Part shown: positions 16,301 to 23,439 of the stretch, piece by piece
Numbering within the stretch: the stretch's first letter is position 1
Layout: each line of letters begins with the position of its first letter
Source of the DNA: an uncultured Saprospiraceae bacterium
GTDB taxonomy: Bacteria; Bacteroidota; Bacteroidia; Chitinophagales; Saprospiraceae
Length of the DNA: 23,586 nucleotides
Direction of reading: 5' to 3'
Assembly: GCA_937926205.1 (NCBI GenBank)
Contig: CALEYL010000030.1
Coordinates: 1-23,586, forward strand
Notes under the pieces: model-generated
What the model saw: only the letters and a program-made list of their open reading frames with translations
The model's database searches: none
What the model was told of the DNA's origin: nothing
Program-made: the position numbers and the translations under genes

Positions 16301-19300
16301 TCAGAATCCAAGGTTCACACCTAAAATGATAGAACGGGTTCTGAAATAGTTATTCCGGCGATCATGGCCAGGATACAGCGGATCCGGGTTGAATTCGCGT
16401 GTAGCGAAACCACCGTTGTCAGAGCCACCCGGGTCAGCATAACGCACAGATGGATCTACACCACTGTAATCTGTGATAAAGAACAGGTTTTGACCTGATA
16501 CATACAGTCTCAGCTTCTTAAAGCTGCCACCTGCAGGCAGGTTAACTGTGTAACCCAGCGTTGCGTTATCCAAAGCAATGAAAGAAGCTTTTTCAACGTA
16601 GTAGCTGTTGAAAGCTGGCGTAGCCGTCAGGTTTTCATTGAAATACTCCGTTACAACGAGGTTTTCAATGCTACGTGATCCCAGTGGCTCATAGAACGTA
16701 CGGAAGCTGTTGATCAGGTCATGTCCAAATTCTCCGCGAAGGAAGAAGTTGAAATCCAGGTTTCCAAAAGTGAAGCTGTTGTTGATACCCAATGAGAAGT
16801 CAGGCAAACCGTTTCCGATTACAGACTGGTCATCTGAATCAATGACACCATCGCCATTGAGGTCTTTATATACAAAACTACCATCATCACCAACGCGGTC
16901 AAACGTGTAGCCCCACATCTGGCCAATCTCCTGTCCACCCTGAACAACCATAGTTGGCAGGTTGTTCAAACCAGGTGCACCCGGTGAAGTGAAATCACTG
17001 AATACCCGGCCGCCACTCTGGAAGAATGGGAATTTGGAAGTTCCGTCTGTAGCAACAGTATCCAGAATCGTCTTGTAAGTAGAGAACAGTACGCGTGGCT
17101 CCCAGCTGATGCCGTTTTTATCTCCAAAAAGATAGCCAATGCCCAATTCAATACCAGAGTTGTTCAACTCTACGTCTTCCAGGTTAGCCCAGGTTGTCGC
17201 TGCCTGATTTGGCGGAACAGGTACGGCTACAGGATAGATGAAATCGCGCGTGCGACGGTTGTAGTATTCAAAGCTACCCGTCAGTCTGGAATCAGCCAAT
17301 GCAAAATCAAGACCTACGTTCAATTCACCCTTTGTTTCCCACTTCAGGTCTGGGTTCGGGTTGCGATCCGGGCCATAAGCCGGTACAAAACTGCCATTGT
17401 AGAAGAAGGAGCCGCGTTCAACATATGTACGCTGTCCGAGAAGGCTGCTTGGAGGGATTGCTCCCGTTTCGCCGTAACCTACACGAAGTTTTAGGTTGTT
17501 GACACCTGCGATGTCAAACAAGTTGCTCAAAGTAACACCTGCGCTTACAGCAGGGAAAATACCCCACTTATTGCCTTCACCAAAGCGCGTGCTGCCTTCG
17601 CGACGGGCAGATGCCATCAGGAAGTACGTGTCGTTGAAGTTCAGGTTAACCCTGCCGAAGAAGGCAATAACCCGGTAAGCATCGCGGCCGTTGCCAAGTG
17701 CAGCCCGTCCACGGTCTAAGTTCTGACCGGCGCCAATGCCGTAGAAACTCAGGTCGTTGGAAATGAAGTCAGCATTGCTTCCATTCGTGCTGTAACTGTC
17801 GTTGTTCTGCCAGGAATAACCACCCAGCAAAGTAAAGACGTTGTTGTTGCCAAAACCAACCGTATAATTACCCGTTACTTCGAACAGTTCATTCAGGCGG
17901 TCGTTGGTGTTGATGCTGGCAGAACCGTCGGTGTTGAAACCACGGAAATAAGCATCTTTGTCATAAAAGCTACCAAAAGACTCACTTTCGCGCTGTACTG
18001 AGTAAGACATAGAAGCGGTAAAGCCGTCAAAAAGCTGATAGTCAGCACGGGCGCCCATTACCAATTCTTTAATGTCGCCTTTGTTGATGCTCTGCTCCGA
18101 AATGGCAAGCGGGTTGAAGTAGTCGAAGTTTTCTTCCTGGTAGTAGCCGCCGTACTTCGCCGCCAACGGATTGGTGCTGTTTTCCGGGAAAAATGCCGGA
18201 GCAGTTGGGTTGTAGGTAGCTGCGTAGCGGAAAGCTTCGCGGAATGCGTACGTTGCCTTGCGGTTGGTAGCCGACAAGTTAACGCCGAGGGTAAGGCGGT
18301 CGTTCAGTGCCTTTTGTGTCAGGTTCAAACGGCCGTTGATCGAGCGGAAACCATCGTTCAAACCAACACCTTCGATGTTACGGATGTTCAAAGACGCACG
18401 GTAGGCCGTACCAGCAAATCCACCTGACAATGCAATGTTGTGTGCATGTGAGATGGCGTCGCGGGTAACGAGGTCGAGCCAGTCTGTGCTGCTGCCGCGA
18501 TCTGATCCCGGGCGCAGACGCTTGAATTCTTCCGCAGAAGCAACGTCAACACTTTTAGCAATCGATTCGCTGCTGACATAGGCGTTGTACTCAACAGAAG
18601 AGTTGCCTTTTGCGCCTTTTTTGGTGGTGATCAGGATAACCCCGCTTGAACCGCGTGATCCGTAAATGGCCGCAGCGGAACCGTCTTTCAAAACGTCCAC
18701 TGATGCGATGTCATTCGGGTCAACACTTTCAAGAGAAGCGCCAATCAAACCATCAATGATGATCAGTGGCTCGGCGTTTGCACCCAGGGTAGCCAAACCG
18801 CGAAGGCGAATGGAAGAACCGCCGTTCGGGTCACCGCCCACCTTAGAGATAGACAAACCGGCAACTTTACCCTGAACCAGCTGGAGCGGGTCGTTGATGT
18901 TACCACCGTTAAAATCTTCGGCTTTTACGCTTGTGACCGATCCGGTTACTTCCCGCTGCTTCTGGGTGCCGTAGCCGACTACCACAACTTCGTCCAGCAA
19001 CTGGCCGGCCGAAAGGGAAACATCGATCACATTCGATGCGCCGATGGCTACTGTCGTCGACGAGTAGCCTGTGTAAGAAACTTCCAGCTGGGTTGCGCCG
19101 TCCGGTAGTTTCAATTCGTACTTACCGTCAAAATCGGTAATCGTACCGGTAGAGGTTCCCACCACCAGTATGTTTGCGCCGATCAGCGGTTCCTTGGTCG
19201 CTCCGTCTGTAATGGTTCCGGAAATTGTGCGCTGCGCGAAAGCAGCAACACTCAATCCGCTAGCCAGTACGAGTAGCAACCATTTGGCAAAATAGTTGAC

Positions 19301-19312
19301 TTTAAGCTTCAT
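16301..19312 (-). CDS. susC: SusC/RagA-family TonB-dependent outer-membrane transporter
   Basis: This 1003-aa TonB-dependent transporter makes the barrel of the SusCD importer. The start is the ATG at 19312 (MKLKVNYFAKWLLLVLASGL...), giving a Sec signal peptide that ends AAFAQ at 27; the longer frame adds 28 charged residues ahead of it. A carboxypeptidase-D-regulatory-like domain lies at about 28-105 (RTISGTITDGATKEPLIGAN, FDGKYEL). Next is the TonB box and SusC signature (LDEVVVVGYGTQK, 106-118), then the plug (VQGKVAGLSI, SIRLRGLATLG, DVLKDGSAAAIYGSRGSSGV). The barrel fills the rest and ends IILGVNLGF. Length fits the family. No FecR-like anti-sigma contact domain is visible at the N-terminus, so sigma/anti-sigma control is not suggested. 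It lies first in its unit and is divergent from the aspartyl protease. Confidence 0.97.
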   Translation of the reverse strand: MKLKVNYFAKWLLLVLASGLSVAAFAQRTISGTITDGATKEPLIGANILVVGTSTGTITDFDGKYELKLPDGATQLEVSYTGYSSTTVAIGASNVIDVSLSAGQLLDEVVVVGYGTQKQREVTGSVTSVKAEDFNGGNINDPLQLVQGKVAGLSISKVGGDPNGGSSIRLRGLATLGANAEPLIIIDGLIGASLESVDPNDIASVDVLKDGSAAAIYGSRGSSGVILITTKKGAKGNSSVEYNAYVSSESIAKSVDVASAEEFKRLRPGSDRGSSTDWLDLVTRDAISHAHNIALSGGFAGTAYRASLNIRNIEGVGLNDGFRSINGRLNLTQKALNDRLTLGVNLSATNRKATYAFREAFRYAATYNPTAPAFFPENSTNPLAAKYGGYYQEENFDYFNPLAISEQSINKGDIKELVMGARADYQLFDGFTASMSYSVQRESESFGSFYDKDAYFRGFNTDGSASINTNDRLNELFEVTGNYTVGFGNNNVFTLLGGYSWQNNDSYSTNGSNADFISNDLSFYGIGAGQNLDRGRAALGNGRDAYRVIAFFGRVNLNFNDTYFLMASARREGSTRFGEGNKWGIFPAVSAGVTLSNLFDIAGVNNLKLRVGYGETGAIPPSSLLGQRTYVERGSFFYNGSFVPAYGPDRNPNPDLKWETKGELNVGLDFALADSRLTGSFEYYNRRTRDFIYPVAVPVPPNQAATTWANLEDVELNNSGIELGIGYLFGDKNGISWEPRVLFSTYKTILDTVATDGTSKFPFFQSGGRVFSDFTSPGAPGLNNLPTMVVQGGQEIGQMWGYTFDRVGDDGSFVYKDLNGDGVIDSDDQSVIGNGLPDFSLGINNSFTFGNLDFNFFLRGEFGHDLINSFRTFYEPLGSRSIENLVVTEYFNENLTATPAFNSYYVEKASFIALDNATLGYTVNLPAGGSFKKLRLYVSGQNLFFITDYSGVDPSVRYADPGGSDNGGFATREFNPDPLYPGHDRRNNYFRTRSIILGVNLGF

Positions 19313-19626
19313 ACAATACTCCGATTTAGTTAACAAAAATGTAACTTCTTCTTTTTTTATCCTTCTTCGAGTGTTAAGCGGAGGCGTTAAAGGCAAACAC
19401 CAGCGTATTTGAGTTGTTCATTTAACTGAAAAAAATCATATTAGGTGTTCTTTTAACACTAACTCCGGGGCGTAAAAGTCCTAAATAAGTCTGAAAAAAC
19501 CAAGTATGGGAAAAGAGATTTTTTTTAAAATAGCCGGATACAAAATTATATTGCGGTTACAAAAGTCGTACCTTATTCGTTAATTCAGGGTAAATCACTT
19601 GTTAAGTTACTAACGCCGACAAAAAA
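19313..19626. other. Divergent control region between susC and the protease
   Basis: This 314-nt AT-rich gap must hold both divergent promoters. On the minus strand a TAATTTTG box (19548-19541) fits TAnnTTTG but lacks a well-spaced -33 TTG and would give susC a leader of about 220 nt. On the plus strand TTG at 19551 and TACCTTAT at 19569-19576 are a weak candidate for the protease. A dyad at 19441-19462 is listed separately. No gene is seen. Confidence 0.45.
19441..19462. promoter_or_regulatory. Possible operator dyad upstream of susC
   Basis: TTAGGTGTT (19441-19449) faces AACACTAA (19455-19462). Apart from one extra G in the left arm, the arms are exact inverses (TTAGTGTT) around a short T-rich spacer. 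A partial half-site GTGTTAAG recurs at 19371. Position about 130-150 nt upstream of the susC ATG would suit a regulator site, but no protein is known to bind it. Confidence 0.3.
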
Positions 19627-20883
19627 ATGGCTACACTTTCCCGACTTGCTATGAAACAATTCCTGCTTTTCTGCGTCTTATTGACCCTTTTTTTTCCCAT
19701 AAAAACAGTGGCACAACAACGTGACCTGATCCTTCCCTCCGGTTTGAGGAAAGTGGATATTCCGTTTGAATACGAAAACAATTTCATTGTTGTCAAGCTC
19801 ATTTTCAACGATGTTTTCCCCCTGCGTTTCATATTTGACACTGGCGCCGAACACACCATATTGACAAGGCGCGAAATAACAGACCTGCTCCAGATTGACT
19901 ACCAACGTCGTTTCCCATTACTCGGGTCGGATATGAGCACGCCTTTGTTTGCCTACCTCGCCCGCGGCATCCAAATCAAAATCAGCGATCTATACATCAA
20001 AAACCAATCGATTCTTGTTTTGGAAGACGATTACCTCCGCTTTGAGGAATTTGCGGGCATCAACGTACAGGGCATCCTTGGCGCTGATCTGCTCCGGCGC
20101 TTTGTCGTGAAAATAGACTACCGCATCCGAAAAATCACGCTCTACGATCCCGCCTATTTCCGGGCGCCCAAAGACGATTTCGTGGAAATACCGGTTGAAA
20201 TCAAGCGCCATAAACCTTATATCAAAGCGTTTACCCACCTGGGAAAAGAAGATTCTACCGAAATCAAGCTGCTGATGGACTCGGGCGCTAATCTGGCCCT
20301 GATGCTCCATACCAATACGAATACGGCCCTCACGTTGCCGGCGCACGTCATCCGGAGCAGCATCGGCATGGGACTGGGCGGCAACATAGAAGGATTCATG
20401 GGCCGCATCCCCAGGCTAAAATTTGCCGGTTATGCTTTTGAAAGCGTAACCACCAATTTTCAGGAACTGGAGCCCGATATTGATTCTTCCTACCTCAACA
20501 ACCGCAACGGCATCATCGGCAACCAAATTCTGAGCCGCTTCACCGTCATCATTGATTATGTGCGCAGCAAACTGTACCTCCACCCGAACAGGAACTTAAA
20601 AGAAAAATTCAAATACGACAAAAGCGGGATGTTGCTGGCGGTGTCAGGCCCCAATCTCGGCAGTTTTGTGGTGCTGAACGTCGTGCCGGGCAGCCCTGCC
20701 GAAGAAGCCGGCCTGAGGGTCGGCGATGAAATCAAAACCCTCAACGGTCTGCCGGCAGCGCTTTTTTCGCTCGAAGCCATCGCCCGCAAGCTTCAGGGAC
20801 GAACCGGCAAAAAAATACGCCTTAGTATATTAAGGGAATCCCGGAAAATTAAAGTTTCGTTTAAGCTGCGGGATTTGATTTAG
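19627..20883 (+). CDS. Secreted double-DxGA aspartyl protease with PDZ domain
   Basis: This 418-aa protein is a predicted retropepsin-fold (clan AA) aspartic peptidase. A signal peptide occupies about 1-29 (LLFCVLLTLFFPIKTVAQ); a start at the next ATG (19651) would give a shorter signal peptide, while the first ATG is preceded by seven A residues, which suits Bacteroidota starts. Two catalytic motifs are present in one chain: FIFDTGAEH with D71 and LLMDSGANL with D218. Each is followed by a hydrophobic-Gly segment of the flap or psi-loop type (GILGADLLRRF, GIIGNQILSRF). The two lobes can thus form an active site without dimerising. Residues about 333-418 are a PDZ domain (VLNVVPGSPAEEAGLRVGDEI). 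It should act in the periplasm or on the surface. Its divergent position next to susC suggests, but does not prove, related control. Confidence 0.88.
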   Translation: MATLSRLAMKQFLLFCVLLTLFFPIKTVAQQRDLILPSGLRKVDIPFEYENNFIVVKLIFNDVFPLRFIFDTGAEHTILTRREITDLLQIDYQRRFPLLGSDMSTPLFAYLARGIQIKISDLYIKNQSILVLEDDYLRFEEFAGINVQGILGADLLRRFVVKIDYRIRKITLYDPAYFRAPKDDFVEIPVEIKRHKPYIKAFTHLGKEDSTEIKLLMDSGANLALMLHTNTNTALTLPAHVIRSSIGMGLGGNIEGFMGRIPRLKFAGYAFESVTTNFQELEPDIDSSYLNNRNGIIGNQILSRFTVIIDYVRSKLYLHPNRNLKEKFKYDKSGMLLAVSGPNLGSFVVLNVVPGSPAEEAGLRVGDEIKTLNGLPAALFSLEAIARKLQGRTGKKIRLSILRESRKIKVSFKLRDLI

Positions 20884-20885
20884 GA

Positions 20886-20945
20886 AGTGTCTGTCTTTAA
20901 CTACCCCGGTAGTCAAGCCTGCCGGGGTAGTTAAAAACAGACACT
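20886..20945. repeat. 60-bp near-perfect palindrome with TGTCTGTCTTTA ends
   Basis: The left arm 20886-20909 (starting AGTGTCTGTCTTTAAC) and right arm 20922-20945 (ending AAAAACAGACACT) are inverse over 24 nt with one mismatch, with a 12-nt centre TAGTCAAGCCTG. It begins 3 nt after the protease stop. No T-run follows, so if it ends transcription it is not a standard intrinsic terminator. The ends match the element at 6573 and the one at 21622. Confidence 0.75.
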
Positions 20946-20983
20946 AGCTAATTTGGTAGCATTAATAGATACTCAACACCCCC

Positions 20984-21172
20984 TCACCGCACCAGCGTCA
21001 CTTCCCCCGAATACCGCTCCCTCACTTCGTCTGCCCGCTCGACTTCCAGCACGAACACATACACGCCCGAAGCTGCCGCTTTGCTGCCGATGCGGCCATC
21101 CCAGCCCGCTGCCGGGTCGTTGGGCGGATTGTCTTTGCGCTCAAACACTAAGGCGCCCCAACGGTCAAAAAA
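20984..21172 (-). pseudogene. Remnant of a T9SS type B (gliding-associated) C-terminal sorting domain
   Basis: On the minus strand, from 21172 to a TGA at 20984-20986, one frame reads FFDRWGALVFERKDN, GWDGRIGSKA, ASGVYVFVLEVER and YSGEVTLVR before the stop. These are the consecutive motifs of the second half of the gliding motility-associated (CHU_C-type) sorting domain. The first half of the domain (normally PNAFTPNGDGxND) and the whole parent protein are absent upstream; the adjoining open frame to 21386 is in another frame and has no family likeness. It is therefore a truncated gene end, probably left by a deletion or rearrangement next to the tRNA gene. It shows the genome once carried here a large T9SS type B cargo protein. 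Confidence 0.8.
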
Positions 21173-21373
21173 CGGGGGTTGCCTGCTGAGAGCAGACTCC
21201 GGTTACTAAATCTCCAAAGGTTTGGTAACCGTTGTAGAGCAATGCGCTAAGGTCCCACGGGTTTTGGGCAGCCTGCCCGCGAACGTTTACGAACTTCGAA
21301 AGTTTCACAAACGGGGATTGGTACAACAGAAAACGCGCTAAGCCACCATTTTCAAAAATACCCTTAAAAAAAC
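21173..21373. other. Unassigned sequence between the sorting-domain remnant and the tRNA promoter
   Basis: No feature is recognised. A minus-strand open frame (21165-21386) has no resemblance to T9SS cargo and ends in another frame within the remnant, so it may mark the sequence that replaced the front of the decayed gene. Confidence 0.35.
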
Positions 21374-21405
21374 TTGCCCTTTTCAAAGCATACGCTATAT
21401 ATTTG
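21374..21405 (+). promoter_or_regulatory. tRNA-Leu promoter
   Basis: TTG at 21374-21376, a 21-nt spacer and TATATTTG at 21398-21405 match both boxes of the Bacteroidota primary promoter. The predicted start near 21412 leaves about 60 nt of 5' leader to the mature tRNA end at 21473, which RNase P would remove. Confidence 0.7.
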
Positions 21406-21472
21406 CCTCCGCTTTTGAAACTACCTGCTCCGGCAGGGCGTTACAACAGTGCTGTTAGACCGCTAACAAGTT

Positions 21473-21556
21473 GCCCAGATGGTGGAATTGGTAGACACGC
21501 TACTTTGAGGGGGTAGTGCTCGTAAGGGTGTGCAAGTTCGAATCTTGTTCTGGGCA
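21473..21556 (+). tRNA. tRNA-Leu (anticodon GAG)
   Basis: The 84-nt cloverleaf is complete: acceptor GCCCAGA/TCTGGGC pairs perfectly, the D-arm holds GGTGGAATTGGTAGACAC, the anticodon stem is CTACT/GGTAG with loop TTGAGGG and anticodon GAG, and the T-arm is GCAAG-TTCGAAT-CTTGT. A class II variable arm (CTC-GTAA-GGG) fits leucine. The discriminator is A21556. The next bases are CCCA, so the CCA end is not exactly encoded and must be added enzymatically. The tRNA reads CUC and CUU codons. Confidence 0.95.
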
Positions 21557-21564
21557 CCCAAATA

Positions 21565-21603
21565 AAAAGGCTTTTCCGCTTGCGGGAAGGCCTTTTTTTT
21601 TCC
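21565..21603 (+). terminator. Intrinsic terminator behind tRNA-Leu
   Basis: AAGGC..TTCCGC pairs with GCGGGAA..GGCCTT around a TT(GC) turn and is followed by about nine T residues (to 21601). It lies 8 nt behind the tRNA and ends a single-tRNA transcript. Confidence 0.85.
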
Positions 21604-21621
21604 GTTTTACTACGTATATTT

Positions 21622-21718
21622 AGTGTCTGTCTTTACCTGCCTGCCCTCCGGTAGGCGGGCCGGCCGGCAAGGCGGGTAGTCCGATAGCTGCGTTATACTC
21701 GGCTCCAAAATTGGTCAT
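21622..21718 (+). repeat. TGTCTGTCTTTA-type element upstream of the DUF885-like gene
   Basis: AGTGTCTGTCTTTA (21622-21635) matches the ends of the elements at 6573 and 20886. A GC-rich palindromic part follows (CCTGCC, CCGG, GGCGGGCC, GGCCGGC). The 38-nt block 21681-21718 repeats 6589-6626 with four mismatches. No matching right-hand inverted end was found, so this copy seems truncated. Confidence 0.65.
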
Positions 21719-21764
21719 TTACGCCACAATAAAATCAACCACCGTTTTTTATAACTTTTCCTCC

Positions 21765-23381
21765 ATGAAAAAAGCAATTACCACATCATTTCTCTGTGTG
21801 CTTGTCGTCAGTTGTTTTGCGCAAAGCCAAACCAATAACTACCCCTCGCTCCTGCAATTGTGCCATGAACTAAGGTTGCTGGAACGAACCAGTCTGCCAG
21901 ACGGCGTGCCTGATTACCGCCCCCAAACCATCAAAAAGATCCAGCAAACATTGCGGAAATACAGAGCCCGCCATGCCGCTATAGATACCACCGGCTGGAC
22001 AAGAGAACAAAGGGTTGACTATGTTTTGCTGCTGGCTGAAATGAATGCGCTGGATTATAATTGCCGCATTCTGAAGCCCTGGGTTCGCGATCCGGCTTTT
22101 TATGCCATCGTCTTTAATGAGCAAAGTGATACGCCGGAGCATGAGGGTCCCACCAGTTTTGCAGCCATAGAATTATGGCAGTACGCCTTTCCGCTCTCGG
22201 AGGCAGATGCCCGCAAGCTCACGGCACAATTAAAGATCATTCCGGCCTTGTACGAGCAGGCAAAAACCTGTCTGACCGGAAATGCCCGTGATTTATGGGA
22301 AGCAGGTATCGGCAACATGAAAGATCAGGTCATGATGCTGGAAGATTTAGAACAAAAAACGAGCAATGGCAGCATGGCCTTAAAAGAGGCTATTGCCGAT
22401 GCCCAAAATGCCACTAAAGCATTAATTGCCTGGCTGGAAAAAGAACTCCCGAAGAAAAATGGCCCCTCGGGTATTGGCAAAGAAAATTATACCTGGCATC
22501 TGCGAAATGTCATGATGATTCCGTTTTCGTGGGAAGAAGAAGTGGCTTTATTGAGCCGTGAACTGACCCGTGCTTATGCTTCTCTGCAATTAGAAAGAGC
22601 GCATAACCGCAACCTGCCCGAGTTAAAAGCATTTTCAAATGCACAGGAGTTTAACCGGGGCACAGACTCCGCCGTAAACCAATTGATGGACTTTTTGAAG
22701 CAGAAAAAAATATTGCCGGTGAAGGATTATATGGAACCGGAACTGCGGAAGCATATTGGAAATTTCATAGAGGAAGACAAACGGAATTTCTTTGCCAACA
22801 TCAGCTTTCGCGCACCGGCGGTGTTGTATTCTCATTCCACACACTGGTTCGAAATTGCACGCTTGCGGGAAGAACCGCATCCCAGCCCATTGCGAAAAGA
22901 AGCCTTGCCTTACAATTTATGGATGCAGCGTTCGGAAGGACTGGCCACCAGCGTCGAAGAAACGTTTATGCATGCCGGTTTGTGGGATGAAAATCCGCGC
23001 GCCCGTGAACTGGTTTGGATCATGCTGGCCCAGCGTTGTGCCCGTGGCCTGGCCTCTCTCTACGCACAGGCAAATATGATTAATTATGAACAGGCAAGAA
23101 AATTCCAGGTAGAATGGACGCCCAAGGGGTGGACGGGCGATGAAAGTCTCGTAGGCTTTGAGCAGCATTTGTATCTACGTCAGCCCGGTTATGGCACCAG
23201 CTATGTAACCGGTAAATATTTTATTGAAAGGCTGATGATGGACATGGGGCGTTTGCAGCAAAATGACTTTACCCTTCATCAATTCTTCGAAGCATTTTAC
23301 GACGCAGGAATCATTCCCGTTTCCCTGGTATCCTGGCAAATGACTGGGGATGAGGAGGTAATAAAGGGTTTGTTGAAATGA
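21765..23381 (+). CDS. Secreted DUF885-like protein
   Basis: This 538-aa exported protein starts at the ATG at 21765 (MKKAITTSFLCVLVVSCFAQS); the frame extends back to a TTG at 21711 inside a repeat element, which I reject. The signal is either a lipobox VVSC (Cys17) or a Sec signal cut near FAQ. The helical body resembles the DUF885 family: GKENYTWHLRNVMMIPFSWEEE at about 239-260, RLREEPHPSPLRK at 366-378, RSEGLATSVEETFMHAGLW at 389-407 and YLRQPGYGTSYVTGKYFIERL near the C-terminus. Many DUF885 proteins carry an HExPGH-type metal site; it is not visible here and the nearest His-rich stretch is YSHSTHWFE at 355-363. The EG-(x6)-E segment is kept. It may be a divergent metallopeptidase or a non-enzymatic relative. 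No Shine-Dalgarno or strong promoter is seen; TAACTTTT at 21752-21759 is too close to the ATG. Confidence 0.65.
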   Translation: MKKAITTSFLCVLVVSCFAQSQTNNYPSLLQLCHELRLLERTSLPDGVPDYRPQTIKKIQQTLRKYRARHAAIDTTGWTREQRVDYVLLLAEMNALDYNCRILKPWVRDPAFYAIVFNEQSDTPEHEGPTSFAAIELWQYAFPLSEADARKLTAQLKIIPALYEQAKTCLTGNARDLWEAGIGNMKDQVMMLEDLEQKTSNGSMALKEAIADAQNATKALIAWLEKELPKKNGPSGIGKENYTWHLRNVMMIPFSWEEEVALLSRELTRAYASLQLERAHNRNLPELKAFSNAQEFNRGTDSAVNQLMDFLKQKKILPVKDYMEPELRKHIGNFIEEDKRNFFANISFRAPAVLYSHSTHWFEIARLREEPHPSPLRKEALPYNLWMQRSEGLATSVEETFMHAGLWDENPRARELVWIMLAQRCARGLASLYAQANMINYEQARKFQVEWTPKGWTGDESLVGFEQHLYLRQPGYGTSYVTGKYFIERLMMDMGRLQQNDFTLHQFFEAFYDAGIIPVSLVSWQMTGDEEVIKGLLK

Positions 23382-23410
23382 TATTCGGAAAGAGGGAGGG
23401 GATGAGACAA

Positions 23411-23438
23411 GGTTAAAGGATAAAGGTTAAAGGTTAAA
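23411..23438 (+). repeat. Heptamer array GGTTAAA
   Basis: GGTTAAA, GGATAAA, GGTTAAA, GGTTAAA run head to tail (exact period 7), starting 29 nt after the DUF885-like stop and reading in the same direction as the gene. Confidence 0.85.
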
Positions 23439-23439
23439 G

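Noticed and set aside
20886..20945. Long palindrome as an intrinsic terminator or CRISPR-like repeat
   Set aside because: No T-run follows on either strand and there is no spacer-repeat pattern. Shared ends with two other elements favour a dispersed repeat family.
21165..21386. 73-aa minus-strand open frame as the front of the T9SS type B remnant
   Set aside because: It is in a different frame from the sorting domain and lacks the PNGDGxND half-motif expected there.
21711..21764. Upstream start for the DUF885-like gene
   Set aside because: The codon at 21711 is TTG inside a dispersed repeat; the ATG at 21765 gives a proper signal peptide.
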